Source: Emticicia sp031378345
GTDB taxonomy: Bacteria > Bacteroidota > Bacteroidia > Cytophagales > Spirosomataceae
Direction of reading: 5' to 3'
Length of the DNA: 64,000 nt
NCBI GenBank assembly: GCA_031378345.1
Contig: JANNDY010000012.1
Coordinates: 1 to 64,000, forward strand
In this document: piece by piece, positions 56,001 through 63,558 of the stretch
Layout of the letters: the number at the start of each line of letters is the position of its first letter
How positions within the stretch are numbered: the first letter of the stretch is position 1
Notes under the pieces: generated by a model
Database searches by the model: none
What the model was told of the DNA's origin: nothing
The model's input: the letters and a program-made list of their open reading frames with translations, nothing else
Made by a program: the position numbers and the translations under genes

Positions 56001-57066
56001 TGATAAATCCTGCTACGCCAGCCGCATTATCAAGATGCCCGATATTTGATTTCAAAGCACTTATCAATGCGATGTTTCTACTTTCGGTAAAAGCCTTGTA
56101 AGCATCGCTAATACCTTGTATTTCGATAGGGTCACCGAGTTTTGTTCCTGTTCCGTGAGCCTCAATGTAAGTAATTGTTGAAGGTTCAACTTGTGCTTTC
56201 CGCCATGATTTTAAGATTACTTCAGTTTGAGCAGTTGGACTTGGGGCAGTTATACCATTAGACCGATTACCATCTTGATTGGTTGCACTACCAATCACAA
56301 CAGCCATTATTTTGTCATTATCGGCAATGGCTTTATCTAATCTTTTCAAAAATACAATACCGCCACCTTCACCCATTGCCGTTCCATTGGCTTTTTCATC
56401 AAATGCTCGGGCTTTTCCATCGGGAGAGGCAATACCGAGTGTGTCAATGTTTTCGTTTATCTTAGGAAAATCGAATAAAATATTCACACCTCCCGCTAAA
56501 GCGAAGTCAATTTCATTATTAATGAGTTTCTGACAAGCCTCGTGTATGGCTACCAAAGAAGATGAACAGGCAGTGTCATACATATAGGCCGGCCCTCTCA
56601 GACCTAAATGATAAGCAACTCTACCAGCAGTAATTGCGGGTAAATTGCCAGTCATAACGGCCGAGTCGACAAGATTTTCGATAAGTTTATAGTATTCGGG
56701 TTGTGATTTTGCACCCAAGAAAACTCCTGTTTCGGTATTAGATATTTGTTCTAAACTATAACCCGCATCCTCAATGGCTTTGCAAGATAGCTCCAACGTA
56801 AGTCGATGGATTGGGTCGGTGTATTGAGCATCTTTCTTCGATATTCCGAAAAATTTATGGTCAAATTTATCAACTTCCTGGAGCGAACCAATAATCTGAT
56901 AATCCGCTGATATTGGCTGATTTGTGTCTTTGATTCGAGCAATTGGAATTGAACGAACGCTGTCTTTTCCAGTACGCAAATTTTCGTAGAACTCAGTAAG
57001 GTTATTTGCTTCAGGAAAAACGCCACTTATTCCGATAACAGCTATTTTATTTGATAAATTTTCCAT
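50050..57066 (-). CDS. Hybrid PKS-NRPS: KS-vestigial AT-KR-ACP-C-A(Gly)-PCP
   Basis: The 2338-residue protein opens directly with a ketosynthase (5-425; Cys167, His304, His344 all present). Only about 150 AT-like residues follow (511-660); the GHSxG serine is replaced (ANGFG, 581-585), and the post-AT motif YPFERIRCW (699-706) comes early. The KR (about 720-1165) has GGLGFIG for NADPH and the Ser1073/1074 and Tyr1087 catalytic pair. No LDD motif is seen, which argues against B-type stereochemistry. ACP Ser1231, then C (HHLVADG), A (about 1750-2230) with the classic Gly code DILQLGLVWK, and a carrier with FDVGLNSVR. The KS should extend the upstream Asn residue by a C2 unit that is reduced to a hydroxyl, giving a statine-like gamma-amino acid. 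Confidence 0.93.
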   Translation of the reverse strand: MENLSNKIAVIGISGVFPEANNLTEFYENLRTGKDSVRSIPIARIKDTNQPISADYQIIGSLQEVDKFDHKFFGISKKDAQYTDPIHRLTLELSCKAIEDAGYSLEQISNTETGVFLGAKSQPEYYKLIENLVDSAVMTGNLPAITAGRVAYHLGLRGPAYMYDTACSSSLVAIHEACQKLINNEIDFALAGGVNILFDFPKINENIDTLGIASPDGKARAFDEKANGTAMGEGGGIVFLKRLDKAIADNDKIMAVVIGSATNQDGNRSNGITAPSPTAQTEVILKSWRKAQVEPSTITYIEAHGTGTKLGDPIEIQGISDAYKAFTESRNIALISALKSNIGHLDNAAGVAGFIKAVLSLQNKQIFQSLHFSKANPFIDFENSAVKVNTSLQTWNNNTGSPLRCGISSFGLSGTNAHIILEEHKSVSRTSDSNTGYLLKVSAKNINVFRNYTQNIKSFLENNTNWDDIIYTLNVGRGDYEYRQAFSAKTKVDLLKQLSDANFADPESFDKQKLTTVALLSGLMLEESIIEDFFLKNTVIRNHIEQYWNQCDSLIAKNIVFQWAILLHIQQIGIKFTTIIANGFGKLTKQIFADEISFEQALIKAKNLDYDKEPIREDRLMDAIAKISKDNSTIFLEIGFSGNLSEAIKRLSKISKVIEFISPQSNTQYEELYNAGLKFNWKEICYANQCCKVDAPTYPFERIRCWAFEPKTESTENLNSLFYELNWQEVPHFLKKTTNQDRFVVFYNNNAGENIIEEFRKQKQEVMAVRLADGFNNLPDGNYEINANDISDYTQIGSILKANKTCNIINLIGFSESDTINQQMFFYKGLADVIKTENVKLVVGTHGGVNTHNSLVNPNAAATLGVLKAMIADFPSQKLYGVDFNEDEPALVANKIREIIAEQPELRLMSFRNNKTYIPVFDAFSNIIPDSYQISTNGTYLISGGLGFIGLELCKFLVKSAKVNLVILGRKSADDEDVKSKLTELRNGALSVKYYEVDFKKETEINQIYDGIQKEFGSVNGVFHLAGTGISQQSFLEKPYSIIDSIIDPKVLGTQSLKKAADLLNAKFMVLFSSLNAIVPQKNSADYTAANAYLDAFAAKNSTENCRIISINWPGWQATEELDTNAILRPITFKKGFEAMLLAIKQPQTNITIADLHISKFGLNPFFITKENLNFISQSTQSTEITQIDVEPKADFSKEGIQQKILEIWQAVLKEDEIGFDDDFFEIGGHSLNGTQVANRISKELNIEITLDTIFENGTINELVEVIFPLIKIEEPTNKYVPISQITPSESYALSDVQKRIWFLGQLNESKIAYNMTTTLVIKGSLNVAAFEQALNEIWERYEILRTNFKIIDGEPRQVVSASQQKNFVWEYDNSLLDTQSIEQQIEAEKKYIFDLENDSLMRVKLLKKDTDEHVLILLLHHLVADGWSLNILFKELGQLYNAFLNNEKPVLQPLSIQYRDFVAWQTQQLNQQNTELSKEFWLKEFSGDLPTLELPTDKPRPAVKSFKGATYSLKLDKELSKKIGQYCEKTSTTAFMFFQAMLTILLNKYTNQKDIIIGTPLSGRNHHDLESQIGLFLNVVGIRNHIDGEKTIQQFISQVKEHTLQVYNHQNYSFDAIIGALNITRDLGRLPLFDILLVVQNHLQELTSFSKNINIEPYQHTEEISKYDLSLYIEQQTESFELTFEYCTDLFESATIQRFAEHFSNLVSRAIEKPSTTIEKVQYSSETESQLLAAVNEGSNRNYDLNTTTYKAFEEQVAKTPEKIALKFGEIALSYRSLNEAANKVAHTLKNDFGILPNDLVGIKIERSEKMLIAILAILKTGAAYLPIATDLPNERIAYIVEDSQIKYLIKNIDVSFDISSDLQLLDIEALLDSGSSTENLNISVEKDSRMYVMYTSGSTGKPKGVEIKHSAVSNFLLSMQESLCIQDNDSLLAVTTYIFDISVLEFFLPIFNGAMLILANQKEINDPNKLISLLNHYQPNFMQATPSLWQMLMDVKWGGNENLNVLCGGEKLSKELGEKLLKSNKSLWNLYGPTETTVWSMIKKIESENDLQTIGKPIANTQIYVISSDDNICSVSVWGEICIAGEGLALGYLNKPELTVSKFKHHKAIQGQLIYHTGDKGRWTSDGEIEFLGRIDYQIKINGYRVELTEIEENLNSYIGVRQSVVLLNEHENYEKELIAYLTSDLVPNVESLMKHLRAKLPEYMVPKKFVLLKDFPMTPNRKINRNALKPELGKSLSLVVINNIAQNSTEKTIEEIISKVLKVSQIDTNINLFDVGLNSVRVVVVFQLFNEAFGNIIEIHDIFSNPSIKKLADLIDKRSFKTEKKSQVIFQEVDF
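55087..55536 (-). other. Vestigial acyltransferase region in the KS-KR module
   Basis: Within the 50.0-57.1 kb gene, residues 511-660 still align with the middle of an AT domain (FQWAILLHIQQIGIKF, then EISFEQALIKA). They lack GHSxG, which reads ANGFG, and are about half the normal AT length. The KS-AT linker before it and the YPFERIRCW motif after it are kept, so this is a decayed cis-AT layout. Confidence 0.7.
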
Positions 57067-57087
57067 GGCTAAATAGATTAAATTGGG

Positions 57088-60000
57088 CTAAACTTCTAAA
57101 AAATCAAGACTGACGATGGTTTCTTGTGGCACTAAAAACTCACTTAGAGCCTTAATAGTGGTATATTTGAACAAATCAGCTACCATAATCGCACGGTTAG
57201 TATAAACCTTGCTCAACTCGGCATACATACTCACCAATTTTAGAGAATTACCCCCGATGTCGAGAAAATTATCTATGATAGAAAAATTATCTTTTAAAAG
57301 AATTTTCTGCCAAATCTCATAAACTATCTTTTCAGTATCTGTCTGTGGCTTCAATGATTCGTTCTGAACATTGAGAGCATTTTGTAAATGATTCGGTAAT
57401 AACTTTCGGTTTACTTTTCCATTTGCGGTGAGCGGAAACGCATCAAGTTGTACGAAATACTCAGGAATCATAAACCAAGGTAGTTGTTGTTTCAAAAACT
57501 CTTTAATTGTTGTAAGCTCTTGTTCGGCATCAGATACAAAATAAGCACACATCGTTTTTTCGTTATTCGCATCCATTCGCACATCAACACATACTTCCTT
57601 GATACGTTTACTGCTCAATAAAACCTTTTCTATTTCATCAAGCTCAATACGATAGCCTCTTATCTTAACTTGATTATCAATGCGACCCACCAACTCAATC
57701 GTTCCATCGTTTAGCCTTCTTCCCAAATCACCTGTTCGATATAATCTTTTGCCAAACTTATTACTCAAAAACTTTTGCTTGTTCAACTCTTCTCTATTAT
57801 GATACCCAGCAGCTACACCCAATCCACCGACACAGATTTCGCCCCAAACGTTTTGAGGAACAAGCTCCATTGCATCATTAAGTATAAAAATCTCAGTATT
57901 AGCAATTGGTCTGCCTATATTTGTGAGATTGTCTGTAGATATTAGTTTCTGAATAGTGCAACCAACTGTTGTTTCAGTGGGGCCATATTCATTATAAATA
58001 TTGATTGCTGGATTTAAACCTAATAAAAATTCAACTTGTGGTGGTGTAACATTTTCACCCCCTAAAATGACGGTCGAAACGTTGGTTTGATAGATTGGTA
58101 AGCGACTCAAATAACTTACGTGCGATGGGGTCATTTTAACAGTATTCACATTGCTTTCGACCGAAAAAACTTCAATTAATGTCTTACTTAAATCATTTGC
58201 ACCATAGACATCAACGTAGTCGCCACGGAGGAGTGTTGTGAAAATACTCGTCAGCGTTAAATCAAAAGAAAGAGAGGTAAAAAATGCAAAAGGATTTTCC
58301 TGATCATTGTTAAAATAATACAGATTAGACCAGTGCAAATAATTAGTAAAGTTTTGATTTGTAATCTGTACTCCTTTGGGAGTACCTGTCGAACCTGATG
58401 TATAAATCATATACACAAGGTCGGTTGAAATTATTTCGGTGTTTAGATTTTGGATTTTCGGCGAAACATTCGCAAGCTGAATATCAACTGCAAATATATT
58501 TTCGACACTAAAATCTATATTAAATAAATGCTCCGAGTCGGTTAGAAGTAGTTCGATATTGGCATCTTTAACGATAAAACTCTTTCGCTCGCTTGGATAT
58601 TTAGGGTCAATCGGCACAAACAGAGCTCCAGTTTTTATGATGGCCACCAACGAAATTATTGTATAGTCTGCGTGTTCCATCAATAGACCTATACGGCTAC
58701 CTGCTTGTATATCAAATGTTTCTTTTATGTGGTGTGCCAATTTGTTGGCAGCCTCATTCAACTCTTGGTAAGAGAGTGTTTGTTCACCAACCTTTACAGC
58801 TTTTGCTGTTGGGTACTTTTCGACACAATATTCAAAAGCATCTTTTAGAATGATAGGAGCATTAAAATCGACCGATGTTTCATTAAATGTAACTATCAAT
58901 TTTTGTTGCTCTTGCTCCAACAGTAACGATATTTCTTCAAGCGATTGCCTGAAAATGTCTTTCAAACGCCCAAATGTTTCTATGACATGGTTGTAAATCT
59001 GGGCGGCAAATATTTTTTCAAAAATATCCGTGTTGTATTCCAGTAAGAACGTTAACTCCGTATTATTCTCAATGAGTCTAAAAGATAAATCATTTTTGGT
59101 AATGGTATTATGCAATTCAATTGGTTGAATCGTAAGGTTTTCAAAGCTCTTACTACTTACTCCACTACCTTCTGATTCGTTATACTCTACCCATATATCA
59201 AATATGGAACTTTTATTCTCATCATATACTTGATTCGTAAGTTCGCTTAGTCTATCAAATGATAAATCTTTATGTTGAAAACCCTCTAAAATACTTTCTT
59301 TTACCTTAAAAGCTAATTGCTGAACGGTGTCTTTTCTTGAAAATTGGGTACGAATCGGTAATTGATTGATGTAAAAACCCACTTGATTTGCCAACTGAGG
59401 ATTATCTCGATTCAGAATTGTAGTACCAACTATTATATCTTCTTGATTAGTGTATTTATGTAAAACAACATTTACGATGGTCGTAAAAAGCATAAACATA
59501 CTCAATCCATTTTCATTAGCTATTGATTGTATTTGTTTTATTTGGCTATTGTCGAGTGCAAACGCTATCCGATTACCTGCATACGTTTTCATGGCTGGAC
59601 GTCGGAAAGATGTCGGCATTTCTACTACCTGAATATCGCTTAGTTTTTCTTTCCAATAATGTTTTTGCTGAGTAAAGCTATCAGAATTCCACTCTTGTTC
59701 TTGCCAATAGGCAATGTCTTTATTTTGAATCTCTAATTCAGATAATTTATCAGAATCACTATTATAGAAGGTAATTATCTCTTCAAAAATAAGCTGCATC
59801 GACCACGCATCGCCAATAATATGATGTAAATTGATAAAAAGCACAAACTCAAACGCAGTAACCTTGATAAGTTTGAAATAAATATTTGGTAAACGCTCTA
59901 AATCGAATACATGGTTGAGTTCTTGTTTTATGATGGTATCAACCTGCATTTTAGGATTTGACGCATTGGTAATATCAAGTAAATGAAAAAATGAATCAAT

Positions 60001-63000
60001 TTCGAAAACTTCTTCTACTTGCTGAACAGCCTCGCCTTGATTACTAAAAAAACGTGTCCTTAAAACTTCATGACGAGCAATAAGCTGCTCAATTGCAGAT
60101 TTAAGTTTCTTTACATCTAAATTTCCTTCCAGACGAGTGGCAAATGGCATGTTGAAAACACCATTCTGAGTATTTAGCTGCTCAAAAAGCCAAAGTCTTC
60201 GCTGCGAATCAGTCAAAGGATAATACGCATGCGTAGGGGCTTTTTGAATTTTATTTTGAATAGAATTTCTATCGGTATCAATAAAACTCGCCAAATGTGC
60301 AATAACTGGATATTGAAAAATAAGGCCAAGAGAGTAGCTCGTACCGAATGTTTTGTTGATATTTGATATAACACGGGTAGCTTTTATTGAAGTACCACCC
60401 GATTGAAAAAAGTTTGAGTTGGCGTGCAAATTTGAACGCTTCAAAACTGCAGAAAATATCTCACCGATTTGGGTTTCAGTTTTGGTTTTCCATTCAGCTT
60501 CGCTTTTTTCGGATTCCTTGTTTTCTATTGCTTTTAAAAGTGCTTTTCTATCAATTTTGCCGTTGGTATTGAGAGGCATCTGTTTTACTACAAAAAAATG
60601 AGCGGGAATCATATAAACTGGCAGTTTTTTACTCAAAGCCTCACACCAATTTTCGTACGAAATATTATTTTCTGAAACATAAAACGCTACTAATTCTTTT
60701 TCATCATTGACAATGCGTATAACGACTATGGCCTGTTCTACACCAAAAGTCCCAATAATTGCTTTTTCAACCTCGCCTAATTCGATTCTAAATCCTCTTA
60801 CCTTTACCTGATTATCCTTTCTACCTAAATATTCGATTTCATTACTTTCTGACCACTTTCCAATATCGCCACTTCGGTAGATTCTTCCATAACATGCAGT
60901 TTCTACAAAACTTTGGGCCGTGAGTGCTGCTTTATTTACATAGCCTTTGGCTAAACCTACGCCACCAATCCAAATATCGCCTTTAATTCCTTTAGGTTTT
61001 AGTTGCATATTTTTATCTAACACCCAAAGAGATGTATTTTGGATTGGCTTCCCGATTGGAATGATAGATTCTTGGCCTGTGGTTTCATAAAAACTAACAT
61101 CAACTGAGGCTTCGGTTGGTCCGTACAAATTATGTAATTTTGCCCACGAAAGTTGAGTATGGTGTCGCTTTACGGTTTGCACACTGAGAGCCTCTCCACT
61201 GGCAAAAACTTGACGAATAGAAACTAATTTTTTCTCTGTTTCGGAGCTAATACTTTCTAAAAACACTTGATACATTCCTGGCACAAAATGCAAAGTTGTA
61301 ACCTTATTTTTATCAATTAAATTGGCCAAACTCTCAGGGTTATAAACATCGTCGCGGGTACAAAGCACTAACTTAGCCCCATAACTCAAAGTCATAAAAA
61401 ACTCCCAAACCGACACATCAAAAACATAAGGTGTTTTCTGTAAAACAACATCTTGCGGATTGAAATCATACGCATTTTTCATCCATTCTATGCGGTTAAC
61501 AATGCCCGTGTGTCCGAGTTCAACGCCTTTAGGAATACCCGTTGAGCCAGAGGTGTATATAACATAAGCACTATCTTCGCCTATCACTTTTACAGACAAT
61601 TTGCTCTCTTTTTGCTTCTCATCGCCTTGTTTTACTATAAATTTCACTAAACTTTTCACCGAAGAGTCATCTTCGCTCGTCAGTATTACTGCCAAGGCGG
61701 AGTCATCAATGATGTATTTTTTTCTGTCAACTGGGTAGGTTGTGTCAATCGGCACGTAGGCAGCCCCGCACTTCATAATTCCATATAAACTCGCCACCAT
61801 CCAGCCCGAACGCTCAACGTGCATTCCTACTTTATCGCCTTTGGCAACTTTGCAGTTTTCTATGAGGTATGAGCATATCTGATTTGTCCATTCGTTTAAT
61901 TCTTGATACGTCCAAGATAACTCACCCTCTACCAAAGCAATTGCATGAGGTGTTTTTTTAGCCTGTTCGGTAAACAATGAAACCAAAGTGGCTTCATCCT
62001 GAAAACTTTCATCGGTATTATTAAGCACCAAAAGCTCAGCAGTTTCAGTAATTGAAAGATAATTTAAGGCCGATATTTTTACGTTTGGCTCTTCAACGAC
62101 TTGATTGATTAGTATCTCGTAATGTGATAATAATCGTTGTATTTGACTAAACCCATAAAGGTTTTTGTCATAGCATAAATCTATCAAGATTTCGTTGGAA
62201 GACTCTTGTACTTCAAAAAGTAACTCAAACTTATAGGGGGTATATTTAAAGTCATATTTCGCTATTTTGAAAGGCTGGTTTTGAGTTAATGACACTATTT
62301 TCTCTAAAATATCATCGTTTTGGAGTGTAAATAATACATTAAAAAGGGTTACGTTTTCGTTTTTTTGTTCGGTCAATGCTTCAACCAAACTATCATAGCC
62401 AAATAATTGATTGTCATAATCATTCAATAAACCCTGTTTGACCTGATTGAGTAACTCTCTAAAAGAAATATCATCAGCGAATACTGTACGAATCGGTAAA
62501 GTATTGATAAACAAACCAACTTGATTTTCGAGTTGCCAGTGGTTTCTGCCCGATGTTGGGCAACCAACAATAATATCATTTTGGTCGCTGTATTTGTAAA
62601 AAAGTGTTTTTAAGGCTGTTAAAAGGAAATTAAAAAGTGTTACATTTTCGTTTTGTGTGAAAGCCTTGATTTTTTGTGTTATAGATTTATCGAATACCAG
62701 CGAATATTTTTCGCTTTCTTTTTTAGTGGTTTTTTGCTGGCTTTGACTCAAATCTAATTCTGTGACATCGGTTGACATCTTTTCTAACCAATAATCCTTT
62801 GCCTTGTACCAACTTTGTGTATGCTCAATGTGCTGCTCCCAAGCAATGTAATCTTGAATAGAAATTACTTCTTGAGTAAAATTTTGAGTCGAAAGGTATA
62901 TTTGAAACAACTCTTTCAATAAAATTTCTATCGACCAACCATCAACTATTATGTGATGAAAAACAACGGCAACTACAAATTCGGTTGGCGTTTTTTGCCA

Positions 63001-63558
63001 AACTCTTACTCTTACCAGCGAATCAGTTTCGAGGTTAAATGATTGATTAACGTATGTATTTACTTCTTTATCAATATTTTCTTCATTTTGCTCTTGTTTA
63101 ATATCAATCTTAAAATCAAGAGCATCTCCTGTTTGAATACTTTGATAAGGCTCATTATTGTTAGTTATGAAGTTGGTTCTGAGAGCCGAATAGGTTTCGA
63201 TTAATTGATACCATGCCTCAGAGAACTTTTGCAAATTAAATTCGCCTGAAATCTTACACACAAACGGAATATGATAGTTGCTACTTGTATTATCAATTTG
63301 AGTGGCTAACCAAATTCGTTTCTGAGCTGCTGAAAGCGGTAATGTACCAGTTATTAGAGTTGTAGGTATTGGTAAAGAAAAAAATTGGTTGTCTGATAAA
63401 GCCAAATAAGATAATATTTCACTTTTGTTTTCTTTTATTAGAGCAACTGTCTCTTGATTCAATACACCTTTGGGAGCATTTATTTTCAAGTCACCATCAA
63501 TGTTTGATAGCTTCACACCTAATGATTCTAAGTGATTGATTAAATTTATCGCTTTCAT
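57088..63558 (-). CDS. NRPS subunit: docking domain-C-A(Ser)-PCP-C-A(Asn)-PCP
   Basis: Residues 1-55 form a TubC-type N-terminal docking domain (LESLGVKLS, INAPKGVL, IKENKSEILSYL), which binds the tail of the preceding subunit. C1 (72-510) has HHIIVDG at 201-207. A1 (521-1005) has code DVWHFSLVDK, the standard Ser code. PCP1 carries Ser1057 in the unusual FFQSGGTSIKA. C2 begins near 1112 with HHIIGDA. A2 (about 1555-2060) has DLTKIGEVGK, one conservative change from the Asn code. The last carrier is FLDIGGNSLKL. The start ATG overlaps the previous stop (ATGA at 63555-63558), so translation is coupled. The tail IVSLDFLEV is short, acidic and hydrophobic. The next subunit starts with a ketosynthase, so the Asn unit is handed to polyketide extension. 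Confidence 0.94.
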   Translation of the reverse strand: MKAINLINHLESLGVKLSNIDGDLKINAPKGVLNQETVALIKENKSEILSYLALSDNQFFSLPIPTTLITGTLPLSAAQKRIWLATQIDNTSSNYHIPFVCKISGEFNLQKFSEAWYQLIETYSALRTNFITNNNEPYQSIQTGDALDFKIDIKQEQNEENIDKEVNTYVNQSFNLETDSLVRVRVWQKTPTEFVVAVVFHHIIVDGWSIEILLKELFQIYLSTQNFTQEVISIQDYIAWEQHIEHTQSWYKAKDYWLEKMSTDVTELDLSQSQQKTTKKESEKYSLVFDKSITQKIKAFTQNENVTLFNFLLTALKTLFYKYSDQNDIIVGCPTSGRNHWQLENQVGLFINTLPIRTVFADDISFRELLNQVKQGLLNDYDNQLFGYDSLVEALTEQKNENVTLFNVLFTLQNDDILEKIVSLTQNQPFKIAKYDFKYTPYKFELLFEVQESSNEILIDLCYDKNLYGFSQIQRLLSHYEILINQVVEEPNVKISALNYLSITETAELLVLNNTDESFQDEATLVSLFTEQAKKTPHAIALVEGELSWTYQELNEWTNQICSYLIENCKVAKGDKVGMHVERSGWMVASLYGIMKCGAAYVPIDTTYPVDRKKYIIDDSALAVILTSEDDSSVKSLVKFIVKQGDEKQKESKLSVKVIGEDSAYVIYTSGSTGIPKGVELGHTGIVNRIEWMKNAYDFNPQDVVLQKTPYVFDVSVWEFFMTLSYGAKLVLCTRDDVYNPESLANLIDKNKVTTLHFVPGMYQVFLESISSETEKKLVSIRQVFASGEALSVQTVKRHHTQLSWAKLHNLYGPTEASVDVSFYETTGQESIIPIGKPIQNTSLWVLDKNMQLKPKGIKGDIWIGGVGLAKGYVNKAALTAQSFVETACYGRIYRSGDIGKWSESNEIEYLGRKDNQVKVRGFRIELGEVEKAIIGTFGVEQAIVVIRIVNDEKELVAFYVSENNISYENWCEALSKKLPVYMIPAHFFVVKQMPLNTNGKIDRKALLKAIENKESEKSEAEWKTKTETQIGEIFSAVLKRSNLHANSNFFQSGGTSIKATRVISNINKTFGTSYSLGLIFQYPVIAHLASFIDTDRNSIQNKIQKAPTHAYYPLTDSQRRLWLFEQLNTQNGVFNMPFATRLEGNLDVKKLKSAIEQLIARHEVLRTRFFSNQGEAVQQVEEVFEIDSFFHLLDITNASNPKMQVDTIIKQELNHVFDLERLPNIYFKLIKVTAFEFVLFINLHHIIGDAWSMQLIFEEIITFYNSDSDKLSELEIQNKDIAYWQEQEWNSDSFTQQKHYWKEKLSDIQVVEMPTSFRRPAMKTYAGNRIAFALDNSQIKQIQSIANENGLSMFMLFTTIVNVVLHKYTNQEDIIVGTTILNRDNPQLANQVGFYINQLPIRTQFSRKDTVQQLAFKVKESILEGFQHKDLSFDRLSELTNQVYDENKSSIFDIWVEYNESEGSGVSSKSFENLTIQPIELHNTITKNDLSFRLIENNTELTFLLEYNTDIFEKIFAAQIYNHVIETFGRLKDIFRQSLEEISLLLEQEQQKLIVTFNETSVDFNAPIILKDAFEYCVEKYPTAKAVKVGEQTLSYQELNEAANKLAHHIKETFDIQAGSRIGLLMEHADYTIISLVAIIKTGALFVPIDPKYPSERKSFIVKDANIELLLTDSEHLFNIDFSVENIFAVDIQLANVSPKIQNLNTEIISTDLVYMIYTSGSTGTPKGVQITNQNFTNYLHWSNLYYFNNDQENPFAFFTSLSFDLTLTSIFTTLLRGDYVDVYGANDLSKTLIEVFSVESNVNTVKMTPSHVSYLSRLPIYQTNVSTVILGGENVTPPQVEFLLGLNPAINIYNEYGPTETTVGCTIQKLISTDNLTNIGRPIANTEIFILNDAMELVPQNVWGEICVGGLGVAAGYHNREELNKQKFLSNKFGKRLYRTGDLGRRLNDGTIELVGRIDNQVKIRGYRIELDEIEKVLLSSKRIKEVCVDVRMDANNEKTMCAYFVSDAEQELTTIKEFLKQQLPWFMIPEYFVQLDAFPLTANGKVNRKLLPNHLQNALNVQNESLKPQTDTEKIVYEIWQKILLKDNFSIIDNFLDIGGNSLKLVSMYAELSKVYTNRAIMVADLFKYTTIKALSEFLVPQETIVSLDFLEV
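60544..61998 (-). repeat. Ser adenylation domain, copy 1 of a duplicated block
   Basis: This A domain and the one encoded at 42700-44157 are very similar over their whole length, with identical specificity codes and long shared stretches such as LQKTPYVFDVSVWEFFMTLSYG. DNA similarity is also evident by eye around 61390-61440 and 43540-43600. It points to duplication or gene conversion between the two hybrid subunits. Confidence 0.75.
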
